Positions 33,790 to 41,542 of a stretch of DNA of 64,000 bases are shown piece after piece (the stretch's first letter is position 1; each line of letters opens with the position of its first letter). The notes beneath the pieces were generated by a model, which was not told the origin of the DNA, made no database searches, and was given only the letters and a program-made list of their open reading frames with translations. This stretch comes from Agrobacterium larrymoorei (GTDB lineage Bacteria; Pseudomonadota; Alphaproteobacteria; Rhizobiales; Rhizobiaceae), in contig NZ_JAAMFB010000011.1 of the NCBI RefSeq assembly GCF_013322225.1, positions 124,001 to 188,000 on the forward strand. Reading direction: 5' to 3'. The translations under genes were made by a program, and so were the position numbers.

Positions 33790-34377
33790 TCAGTTCAAGG
33801 GGATATCGTTGTCGGCCTTGGAAGACTGATAACTGCTGGAAAGGTCGTTATAAATTGCTTTAATACGCGCTGTCTGCTGTACCAACTCGGTCTTCAGAGG
33901 GTCGTCTTCGGTTTCCACGAGTTCGGAAATGAAAAAAGAATTCCAAAAGGAATTACTGCGTCGGTAACCGCCGGGTTCCAGCCCAAAGACTTCTTTCAGA
34001 ATCTTGAGGTCGTGCGGAATGGCAAATGCGTCACGCGAATCCTCATGGCTGAAAAACGAATAGAAATTGTCGAAGCCAGCCCACGTAATAGCCGACATGC
34101 ACATGGTGCAGGGTTCATGCGTCGACAGGAAAATCAGATCCTTCGTATTCGGCTTATCTTTGAGCTCGTAGAACTGCTTGAGGGTGTGGACTTCGCCGTG
34201 CCAAAGCGGGTTCTCGAGTTCATTATTTGTTTCAGCAATGACCAGCGACAGGTCGGACTTGCGCAAGATCGCCGCTCCAAAAACCTTGTTTCCTTTGGAA
34301 ACGCCCAGTGTAGTCAAGGGCAGGATATTCTTTTCGATGACCTCGAGCAGGCGTCGAGCAATCGTGCGTTCAGTCAA
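33790..34377 (-). CDS. Cytidine/deoxycytidylate deaminase family protein
   Basis: 195 residues. Zinc-site motifs are present: HxE as WHGEVHT (near residue 60) and PCxxC as EPCTMCMSA (near residue 90). The N-terminal half is the CDA-fold deaminase; the C-terminal 70 residues are not typical of guanine or tRNA-adenosine deaminases. The substrate is therefore open. The TTG at 34377 is chosen since AGGAAA lies six bases upstream. Upstream of and probably co-transcribed with mazG. Confidence 0.85.
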   Translation of the reverse strand: MTERTIARRLLEVIEKNILPLTTLGVSKGNKVFGAAILRKSDLSLVIAETNNELENPLWHGEVHTLKQFYELKDKPNTKDLIFLSTHEPCTMCMSAITWAGFDNFYSFFSHEDSRDAFAIPHDLKILKEVFGLEPGGYRRSNSFWNSFFISELVETEDDPLKTELVQQTARIKAIYNDLSSSYQSSKADNDIPLN

Positions 34378-34609
34378 GGTAATTTCCTGTCTTCCCGTTT
34401 GTATTAATAGAGAATGATTAAGCCCGCGAATCCTCTGAGAAATATACCATTTTCATGGAAAATACCGAGAATTCTATGTGTATTGCAAATCGGTGACGCG
34501 GTTGCTTTTCCTCAAAATCCGGGCTTGCCGAAGAATAAAAATCTACTGCATTATAACGAATAAATTTCTGTACCTTCACTGTCCAGACCTGATCGGCGAT
34601 ATTGCGACC

Positions 34610-36070
34610 ATGCTTGAAACACCAGTCTCATATCATGACGAAAGACTCGACACATTCCCCGCCTTTTTCAAGGTGAGGGGAAAGCGGGTTGCCGTCTTTG
34701 GAAATGGTGATGAGGCCTATGCAAAAGTTCGTCTACTCTTGAACACGAACGCTGCGATACTGGCTTTTTCAGAGGAGCCGGAAGAGAGCTACGCACCGCT
34801 GTTGAAGAGCGGATCGGTGACGCATGTGTCTGAGGCGTTCTCTCACTCGCACCTGGACAATATCACGCTGGTATTTGCAGCGACCGGCGATGAGGCGCTT
34901 GATCGTCGAATCGTCGATGAGGCTCGTGCTCGCCGGATCCCGGCAAACGCGGTAGACCAGCCGCATTACTGCGATTTCTTCACTCCGGCCTTGGTGTCGC
35001 GTGCTCCGGTGGCTGTTGCAATCGGTTCGGAGGGTGCAGGGCCGGTGCTTGCGCAGATGATCCGTGCGCAGGTAGATCAAATGCTGTCGCCCTCGCTCGG
35101 AAGGCTGTCGCGATTGGCCGTCGAATATCGTGCTGCCGCCGAACGTGCGATCCCTAAAGGTGCCCTGCGTCGTGGCTTCTGGCGTCGCTTCTTTTCCGGC
35201 AGTGTCGCTGATGCCGTATCCCTGAACGATATTGATGCGGCTCGTGCCGCGGCCGAGCAATTGCTTGCCACCCCCGAGCGTCACGACGGCTACGTCTGGC
35301 TGGTTGGTGCTGGCCCCGGTGCTGAGGATTTGCTGACACTGCGCGCACAGCGCGTTCTCATGCAGGCGGATGTGATCGTTTACGATGCTCTCGTTCCGCA
35401 GGAAATAGTCGATATGGGTCGCCGTGATGCCGAGCGACTTTCCGTTGGCAAGCGCAAGGGCTGTCATTCGAAATCTCAGGAAGACATCAACAAGCTTTTG
35501 GTGTCGCTGGGAGAGAATGGAAAACGAGTTGTGCGCCTTAAATCCGGCGATCCGCTGGTTTACGGTCGTGCAGCGGAAGAGATGGCGGCACTGCGGGAAG
35601 CGGGCATTGGATATGAGATCGTTCCGGGCATCACCTCTGCTTTTGCTGCTGCCGCTGATTTTGAGCTGCCCTTGACACTGCGCGGTGTGGCCTCGTCTCT
35701 CATCTTCACGACAGGTCATGATCTGGCTGGCGATGTCTTGCCGGATTGGGCGCGTCTTGCGGTCTCGGGCGCAACAATCGCCGTTTATATGGGACGCTCG
35801 GTCGCTGCCTCTGTAGCCACGCGGCTGATGAGTGCGGGATTGAACGCGGATACGACCGTGGCGGTCATTGAGAACGCCAGCCGCAGTTATCGCCGTCTTA
35901 TGCACGGTATATTGAAAGACTTGCCCGATCTGGAGCATCGCGACGAATTGAGCGGTCCGGTCATGGTCATCATCGGTGATGCGGTTGCCGGTGCGAATTT
36001 TGAAAGATCCGAAGCATTGGCTTTATCGCCCATTCGCTCGGATCTTGAGCAGGAGTATGCAAATGGTTGA
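34610..36070 (+). CDS. cysG: Siroheme synthase CysG
   Basis: 486 residues from the ATG at 34610. N-terminal precorrin-2 dehydrogenase/ferrochelatase domain (RVAVFGNGDEAYAKVRLLL, then the dimerisation part to about residue 200) and a C-terminal uroporphyrinogen-III methyltransferase (VWLVGAGPGAEDLLTLRAQ, VPGITSAFAAA, VIYMGR-type segment as IAVYMGR). Makes siroheme from uroporphyrinogen III. The frame is open back to 34478 but those codons look unlike the family. Directly followed by DUF2849-cysI-DUF934, so it supplies the cofactor of the adjacent reductase. Confidence 0.96.
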   Translation: MLETPVSYHDERLDTFPAFFKVRGKRVAVFGNGDEAYAKVRLLLNTNAAILAFSEEPEESYAPLLKSGSVTHVSEAFSHSHLDNITLVFAATGDEALDRRIVDEARARRIPANAVDQPHYCDFFTPALVSRAPVAVAIGSEGAGPVLAQMIRAQVDQMLSPSLGRLSRLAVEYRAAAERAIPKGALRRGFWRRFFSGSVADAVSLNDIDAARAAAEQLLATPERHDGYVWLVGAGPGAEDLLTLRAQRVLMQADVIVYDALVPQEIVDMGRRDAERLSVGKRKGCHSKSQEDINKLLVSLGENGKRVVRLKSGDPLVYGRAAEEMAALREAGIGYEIVPGITSAFAAAADFELPLTLRGVASSLIFTTGHDLAGDVLPDWARLAVSGATIAVYMGRSVAASVATRLMSAGLNADTTVAVIENASRSYRRLMHGILKDLPDLEHRDELSGPVMVIIGDAVAGANFERSEALALSPIRSDLEQEYANG

Positions 36071-36377
36071 CAAGGTGCTGACAGCAAATCGCTTGAGCGA
36101 TGGCATCGCCGTCTGGCTCGATGCAGCTGGTGAGTGGACTGAAGACCTTCAGGCAGCCCTGGTTGCCCGCCACGCGGAGGCGGTTGCCTCGCTGGAGGAA
36201 ATAGGCAAGCGCGATTTTTCCGCGAACAAGGTCGTCGACGTAAACATTGTCGATGTCGCCGAGGAAAACGGCAAGCTTTGGCCGACACGCCTGCGTGAGC
36301 GTATTCGTGCAGCTGGCCCAACCATACCCTATGCGCCCGGCTACAAGGCAGCCGACGCGGAATTCATCGCAGTCTGA
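36063..36377 (+). CDS. DUF2849 family protein
   Basis: 104 residues from the ATG at 36063, overlapping the cysG stop by eight bases. The sequence (KVLTANRLSDGIAVWLDA, then VVDVNIVDVAEENGKLWPTRLRERIRAAGPTIPYAPG) is the small DUF2849 protein regularly found between cysG and cysI in rhizobia. Role not known; gene order implies a part in sulfite reduction. Confidence 0.93.
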   Translation: MVDKVLTANRLSDGIAVWLDAAGEWTEDLQAALVARHAEAVASLEEIGKRDFSANKVVDVNIVDVAEENGKLWPTRLRERIRAAGPTIPYAPGYKAADAEFIAV

Positions 36378-36385
36378 GGAATACC

Positions 36386-38056
36386 ATGTACCGTTATGAC
36401 GAGTTCGATCACGCTTTCGTAAAAGGTCGCGTGGACCAGTTTCGTAATCAGGTGGAGCGTCGCCTATCTGGAGAGCTTGCAGAAGATGCGTTTAAGCCGC
36501 TCCGCTTGATGAACGGCGTCTATCTCCAGCTTCACGCCTACATGCTGCGCGTGGCCATTCCCTACGGTACGCTGAATTCCAGGCAAATGCGGATGCTGGC
36601 GCATATCGCTCGCAAGTACGACCGCGGTTATGGTCACTTCACCACCCGCCAAAATATTCAGTACAACTGGCCGCGTCTTGCTGACACGCCCGCCATTCTT
36701 GAAGAACTGGCCACCGTTGAAATGCATGCGCTCCAAACGTCAGGCAATTGTATTCGCAACGTCACGGCAGATCATTTCGCTGGCGCTGCTGCCGATGAGG
36801 TTGCAGACCCGCGGCCCTACGCTGAAATCCTGCGCCAGTGGTCTTCGGTTCATCCGGAGTTTTCCTTTTTACCGCGCAAATTCAAGATCGCGGTAACGGG
36901 TGCCGAGCGCGACCGCGCTGCCATTCAGGTTCACGACATCGGTCTTCACTTGAAGAAGAACGAGGACGGCGAAATCGGATTTGCAGTTTATGTCGGCGGC
37001 GGGCAGGGCAGAACCCCTATGATCGCCAAGAAAATCCGTGACTTCCTGCCGGAAGAGGATTTGCTGTCCTACACGACTGCCATCATGCGCGTTTACAACC
37101 TGCATGGTCGCCGCGACAACAAGTATAAGGCACGCATCAAGATCTTGGTCCATGAAACGGGTGCTGAAGAACTAGCGCGTCAGGTCGAGAACGAGTTCGT
37201 TCATCTGAAGAACGGCGAGTTGAAACTGCCCGACGCCGATATCGCCGCGATCACCACTTATTTCGAACCGCCGAAGTTGAAGGACCGTCCCGAGAGCTGG
37301 GAGAGCCTGGCGCGCTGGAAGAAGGCGGATAGCGACTTCGCCCGATGGGTCGATCAGAACGTTCAGCCGCATCAGCACCCCGACTACGGCATGGTGACGA
37401 TTTCGCTGAAGCCGATCGGTGGCATTCCGGGCGACGCATCGGACGAGCAGATGGATATCGTCGCGGATATTGCCGCCGAATATGCTTTCGATGAAATCCG
37501 CATCAGCCATGAGCAGAATATCATTCTGCCGCATGTTGCTCTAGCGGATTTGGAGCCTGTTTATCGTGCGCTTCTGGGTGCGGGTCTGGCGACTGCAAAT
37601 GCCGGTCTCATCACCGATATCATTGCCTGTCCCGGGCTGGACTATTGTGCGCTCGCCAATGCGCGCTCTATTCCAGTCTCCCAGGAAATCTCAATGCGTT
37701 TCGGAGCGCCGGAGCGTCAGGCAGAAATTGGCGAACTGAAAATCAAGATTTCTGGCTGCATCAATGCATGCGGGCATCATCATGTCGGCCATATCGGGTT
37801 GCTCGGCGTGGAAAAGAAGGGGGCTGAGCTCTATCAGATCACGCTTGGCGGTTCCGGCGATGAGAACTCCTCCATCGGCGAAATCATCGGTCGTGGTTTT
37901 GAGCCCGAGAAGGTCACGGATGCGGTGGAGACGATCGTTGACACCTATCTGGGCCTGCGTCTTTCCAGGGAAGAAACCTTCCTCGAAGCATATCGCCGTG
38001 TCGGCCAGCAGCCCTTCAAGGATGCGCTTTACCCGGCATCTGCCGCGGCCGCATAA
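36386..38056 (+). CDS. cysI: Sulfite reductase (hemoprotein, nitrite/sulfite reductase family)
   Basis: 556 residues, two nitrite/sulfite reductase ferredoxin-like half-domains plus two 4Fe-4S/siroheme domains. The cluster and siroheme ligands are seen as CPGLDYC (CX5C) and CINAC (CX3C) near residues 416 and 459. Substrate arginines are in RQNIQYNWPRL and SGNCIRNVT. It reduces sulfite to sulfide. Eight bases after DUF2849; DUF934 follows. The context (siroheme synthase, no nitrite transporter) favours sulfite over nitrite. Confidence 0.94.
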   Translation: MYRYDEFDHAFVKGRVDQFRNQVERRLSGELAEDAFKPLRLMNGVYLQLHAYMLRVAIPYGTLNSRQMRMLAHIARKYDRGYGHFTTRQNIQYNWPRLADTPAILEELATVEMHALQTSGNCIRNVTADHFAGAAADEVADPRPYAEILRQWSSVHPEFSFLPRKFKIAVTGAERDRAAIQVHDIGLHLKKNEDGEIGFAVYVGGGQGRTPMIAKKIRDFLPEEDLLSYTTAIMRVYNLHGRRDNKYKARIKILVHETGAEELARQVENEFVHLKNGELKLPDADIAAITTYFEPPKLKDRPESWESLARWKKADSDFARWVDQNVQPHQHPDYGMVTISLKPIGGIPGDASDEQMDIVADIAAEYAFDEIRISHEQNIILPHVALADLEPVYRALLGAGLATANAGLITDIIACPGLDYCALANARSIPVSQEISMRFGAPERQAEIGELKIKISGCINACGHHHVGHIGLLGVEKKGAELYQITLGGSGDENSSIGEIIGRGFEPEKVTDAVETIVDTYLGLRLSREETFLEAYRRVGQQPFKDALYPASAAAA

Positions 38057-38069
38057 GGGACATTTGACG

Positions 38070-38576
38070 ATGACAAAAATCTGGAACGAAAGCGGTTTCG
38101 TCGACAACGACCCGTGGGTCATAGAGACGGATGAGGTGAATGCGGAAGAAGGGCAAAATGCTGTCCTTCCACTTGATGCATTTCTCACCCGTGCTGCAGA
38201 AAGCAACGATGTAGGTCTCGGCGTTCTCATCACGCCCGCCGACGACGTGACGAAACTCGAACCGTTTATTGACCGCATCGCATTGGTCGCCATCAGCTTC
38301 CCTGCATTTAATGACGGTCGCGGCTTTAGCCACGCTTCACTTCTGCGAAGCCGCCTTAATTATAAGGAAGAGGTGCGGGCAGTTGGTGATGTGCTGATAG
38401 ATCAGGTGCCGTTGATGCTGCGTACCGGCTTTACCAGCTTTGCCGTGACCAACGAGACGGCGCTGCAGCGTCTGTCGGAAAATCGCTTGCCGAGTATCGA
38501 TGTCTACTACCAGCCGACGGCTAAGGCTGCGGCTGGAAATGAAGCCTATAGCTGGCGTCGCCGGCTGACCGCCTGA
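38070..38576 (+). CDS. DUF934 family protein, sulfite-reduction associated
   Basis: 168 residues from the ATG at 38070. The central segment (IALVAISFPAFNDGRGFSHASLLRSRL) and the following DVLIDQVPLMLRTGF are the DUF934 signature. Members almost always sit beside cysI or cysH and may help electron delivery to sulfite reductase; that role is inferred. Thirteen bases after cysI. cysH is not present here. Confidence 0.93.
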   Translation: MTKIWNESGFVDNDPWVIETDEVNAEEGQNAVLPLDAFLTRAAESNDVGLGVLITPADDVTKLEPFIDRIALVAISFPAFNDGRGFSHASLLRSRLNYKEEVRAVGDVLIDQVPLMLRTGFTSFAVTNETALQRLSENRLPSIDVYYQPTAKAAAGNEAYSWRRRLTA

Positions 38577-38722
38577 TAGATTGCGTAAAAATATGAGTTT
38601 TTGATACTTATTTCTACGCACATAGCTGTAATGACAGTCCTGTACCTTCAAAAATACGCTCAAATGTTATATTCGCCGCGTATCAAAATGTTGGTCAGTT
38701 AATGAAGACGAACGGATAGAGA

Positions 38723-39535
38723 ATGAACGCCCCAGCCAAGACGGAAGAATTTGCGGTAAAAATCCCGGACGGTGTTTATGCCGAAACGGTGCTTTCGGTC
38801 GAGCATTATACGGATCATCTCTTCCGTTTCCGCATGACGAGGCCTGCTGGCTTCCGCTTCCGCTCGGGCGAATTTGCGATGATCGGTCTTATGGTTGGTG
38901 AAAAGCCGATTTATCGTGCTTATTCCATCGCAAGCCCTGCATGGGATGAAGAACTGGAATTCTTCTCTATCAAGGTACCGGATGGCCCGCTAACGTCGCA
39001 TCTTCAGGCTATCAAGCCGGGCGATACCGTTTTGATGCGCAAGAAGCCAACAGGAACATTGGTTCTTGATGCGCTGACTCCCGGCAAGCGCCTTTACATG
39101 TTCTCAACGGGGACTGGCATCGCGCCGTTCGCAAGCCTCATCCGCGACCCCGAAACCTATGAAAAGTTCGAGGAAGTCATTCTTACGCATACGTGCCGTG
39201 ATGTTGCTGAGCTTAAGTATGGCTTTGATTTGATCGAAGAAATCAAGAACCACGAATTCCTGAGCGAAATCGCTGGCGACAAGCTGAAGCATTATGCCAC
39301 CGTTACCCGCGAGGAATACCCTTTCAAGGGACGCATTACCGACCTCATCGAAAACGGAAAGATGTTTACCGACCTTGGCGTTCCGGCTTTCGATCCAGCG
39401 ATTGATCGCGGCATGATCTGCGGTTCTTCTGCTATGCTGAAGGACACCAAGGAATTGCTGGAGAAAGCCGGTTTAAACGAGGGTGCAAATAACAAGCCAG
39501 CGGAGTTTGTGATCGAGCGCGCTTTCGTCGGTTAA
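38723..39535 (+). CDS. fpr: Ferredoxin-NADP+ reductase
   Basis: 270 residues. FAD-binding motif YRAYSIAS (near residue 65), the EFFSIKVPDGPLTSHL segment, and the NADP part with STGTGIAPFASLIRD (near residue 112) and the conserved acidic/aromatic end AFVG. It moves electrons between NADPH and ferredoxin/flavodoxin and is a plausible electron source for the preceding sulfite reductase, though it has its own 146-base upstream region and may be a separate unit. Confidence 0.95.
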   Translation: MNAPAKTEEFAVKIPDGVYAETVLSVEHYTDHLFRFRMTRPAGFRFRSGEFAMIGLMVGEKPIYRAYSIASPAWDEELEFFSIKVPDGPLTSHLQAIKPGDTVLMRKKPTGTLVLDALTPGKRLYMFSTGTGIAPFASLIRDPETYEKFEEVILTHTCRDVAELKYGFDLIEEIKNHEFLSEIAGDKLKHYATVTREEYPFKGRITDLIENGKMFTDLGVPAFDPAIDRGMICGSSAMLKDTKELLEKAGLNEGANNKPAEFVIERAFVG

Positions 39536-39553
39536 CGTGACTTCGAGATAATT

Positions 39554-39580
39554 TTAAAGGAGGCCAATGGCCTTCTTTTT
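39554..39580 (+). terminator. Rho-independent terminator after fpr
   Basis: AAAGGAGGCC and GGCCTTCTTT pair around AAT with one mismatch, followed by TTCTTTT. It ends fpr before the convergent MFS gene. Confidence 0.75.
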
Positions 39581-39584
39581 CTTT

Positions 39585-40850
39585 TCAGCTTTCTGCAGGT
39601 TCATCCTTAGGAACGATGTCCCGTCGAAACATAACGAAAAGAATGATGGCAATGGCAGCGATGCTACCGCCAACCATATGCGACAGGCCAAAACCGCCCT
39701 CGGTGGTTAGCCAACCCGCTACGCCGTTGCTCAGCGAAGCGCCGATGCCCTGCACCGTCATCACACTGGCGAGACCCACATTGAAGCGGCCAGTTCCTTT
39801 CAGGATTCTCTCGACCGCGACCGGCGTAACGATACCGAGCAGGCCAGCGCCGATCCCATCCAGAAGCTGTACCGGATAAACCACCCAGAAATCGTGGAAA
39901 GATGCTGCGAGGAACCCACGCAGCGGAAGGGCGGCAAGAGCGATAAGAAAGACGGTGGAAAGGCCGAAACGCCGAATAAGCCGAGGTGCCATGGCCGCCA
40001 CGAAGATCATGGCGAACTGCGCAACGCCGGTGATGATCGCTGTCGTCTTGAACGGTGAATTGAGTTCCACCGCAAAATCCTGGGCAATCAGGCGACCCAT
40101 CGGCGCATTGCCGAAGTGGAAGATCAGCAGAATGATCGCCAGTAGAATGAGGCCGCGTTCATGGAGGAGAACATCGAAACCGGACGGACCGGGTTTGCCC
40201 TCATCATGCCCAAGCCCGCGCGCTACCTTATGGTCGATGCGGTTCGGGTCGATAGCGGCAATGGCGATCAACGTGCCGATGGCGGTGATGACCATGAGGC
40301 CAATGACGCCTGAAACGCCGAAATAGGACACCGCGACATAGGTAGCAAACAGCGAGGCGAAGTTGCCGCCGTGGTTCCAGAATTCGTTACGCGAAATCTG
40401 ATGCGAGAACATTCTCTCACCGACCAGACCCAGCGTCAGCCCCGCCAGCGCAGGCCCAACCACAGCGCCCACCACGGCTGTCATGATCTGGCCTGACCAA
40501 ACGACGATCTCGTTGGTGAACAGGAGGGTGATCAACGCACCAGCTGTTACCAGAACCACCGGACCCGCGATAAGGGCCCGCTTCCAAGTGGTGCCATCGA
40601 CAAGCGCGCCGCAAACGGGGGTGACAGCCAAGCCAACCAGACCGCCGACCGTTGCGATGACGCCGAGTTGCATGGGAGACCAGCCGTTCGTTGCCAGAAA
40701 TGCATCGAGAAACGGCCCAAGCCCATCGCGCGCATCGGCTAGAAAGAAATTGAGAACAGCAAGCGCGAACAACGTTCGGTCGCTTATGCCGCTGCGTGGA
40801 GTGTTTCCGAGTGAACCTTGAGGCAGAGATGACGAAGCAACGGATGTCAT
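39585..40850 (-). CDS. MFS family transporter
   Basis: 421 residues with 12 membrane helices. The start region SDRTLFALAVLNFFLADARDGLGPFLDAFLATNGWSPMQLG and the loop GALVDGTTWKRALI between helices 2 and 3 mark a major facilitator. The DARDG motif in helix 1 is notable. Substrate unknown. GGAG eight bases before the ATG at 40850. Lies between the fpr terminator and a divergent stress-promoter gene. Confidence 0.9.
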   Translation of the reverse strand: MTSVASSSLPQGSLGNTPRSGISDRTLFALAVLNFFLADARDGLGPFLDAFLATNGWSPMQLGVIATVGGLVGLAVTPVCGALVDGTTWKRALIAGPVVLVTAGALITLLFTNEIVVWSGQIMTAVVGAVVGPALAGLTLGLVGERMFSHQISRNEFWNHGGNFASLFATYVAVSYFGVSGVIGLMVITAIGTLIAIAAIDPNRIDHKVARGLGHDEGKPGPSGFDVLLHERGLILLAIILLIFHFGNAPMGRLIAQDFAVELNSPFKTTAIITGVAQFAMIFVAAMAPRLIRRFGLSTVFLIALAALPLRGFLAASFHDFWVVYPVQLLDGIGAGLLGIVTPVAVERILKGTGRFNVGLASVMTVQGIGASLSNGVAGWLTTEGGFGLSHMVGGSIAAIAIILFVMFRRDIVPKDEPAES

Positions 40851-40937
40851 GCGTGAAACTCCAGCATGAGTGGCAAAGCTGGCGAAAAACGCGCGGCGTC
40901 TTTATTAGTTGCTATCGGCTATAACTATTCATGGGCA

Positions 40938-40962
40938 GGAACCTTCAATCAGTCCGTACGTT
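40938..40962 (+). promoter_or_regulatory. EcfG-type promoter, exact consensus
   Basis: GGAAC (40938-40942), 16-base spacer, CGTT (40959-40962): an exact match to the alphaproteobacterial general stress consensus GGAAC-N16/17-CGTT. It lies 29 bases upstream of the small exported protein start. Confidence 0.7.
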
Positions 40963-40991
40963 CGCTTTCCTTAAAATGAGGAACAAGCGAA

Positions 40992-41495
40992 ATGACTTAC
41001 AAGATCACGTCCATCATGGCTGTTGCAGTTGCCCTCATCGCAGCCCCGGCCTTTGCAGATGAAAGTGCATTTCTCTCTTCGCTCTCCGGCAGCTGGAAAG
41101 GCAACGGCACAGTGACCACGCGAATCGGCTCCAAGCCGGTGAACGTCAACTGCACCTTCCAGTCCACCGCCTCCGGCCCGTCGCTCCAGATGAACGGCAC
41201 CTGCCGCGGCTTCGTCGTCGTCCGCCGCGCGATTTCAGCCGATCTCTCGGCGCGCGGCAACCGCTACTCCGGCAACTATGTCGGCCCGTCCGGAAGACCA
41301 TCCGCGCTCAGCGGCAGCCGCCGTGGAGATGCGATCAACCTGACGGTGCGCTGGAACAAGGACATCAACGGCGACCGTGTTGCTGGTATGACCATCAGCA
41401 AGGTCGGCACGAACGGCTTAAGGTTGCGAACGACGGATAAGGACGGCGCGAACGGGCCGACTGTCGTGACGGCGGATATTCGGTTGACGCGGTAA
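40992..41495 (+). CDS. Small exported beta-rich protein, 167 aa, probable general-stress gene
   Basis: A Sec signal peptide (TSIMAVAVALIAAPAFA, cleavage after residue 22) is followed by a beta-rich domain opening FLSSLSGSWKGNGTV, a lipocalin-like start, with alternating polar strands (VTTRIGSKPVNVNCTFQS, GRPSALSGSRRGDAINLTVRW). Two Cys (about residues 54 and 75) could form a disulfide in the periplasm. I know no function. GAGGA eight bases before the ATG; an exact EcfG promoter lies upstream; a terminator follows. Confidence 0.85.
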   Translation: MTYKITSIMAVAVALIAAPAFADESAFLSSLSGSWKGNGTVTTRIGSKPVNVNCTFQSTASGPSLQMNGTCRGFVVVRRAISADLSARGNRYSGNYVGPSGRPSALSGSRRGDAINLTVRWNKDINGDRVAGMTISKVGTNGLRLRTTDKDGANGPTVVTADIRLTR

Positions 41496-41506
41496 TATTC
41501 AGACGA

Positions 41507-41532
41507 AAAAGCCCGGATCGCTCCGGGCTTTT
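41507..41532. terminator. Bidirectional terminator between exported protein gene and gcvP
   Basis: AAAAGCCCGGA (41507-41517) pairs exactly with TCCGGGCTTTT (41522-41532), with A and T runs on both sides. It can stop transcription from either convergent gene. Confidence 0.9.
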
Positions 41533-41542
41533 CTTTTTGCGC

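Noticed and set aside
34769-35938. 389-codon open frame antisense to cysG
   Set aside because: Lies wholly inside cysG with no family features.
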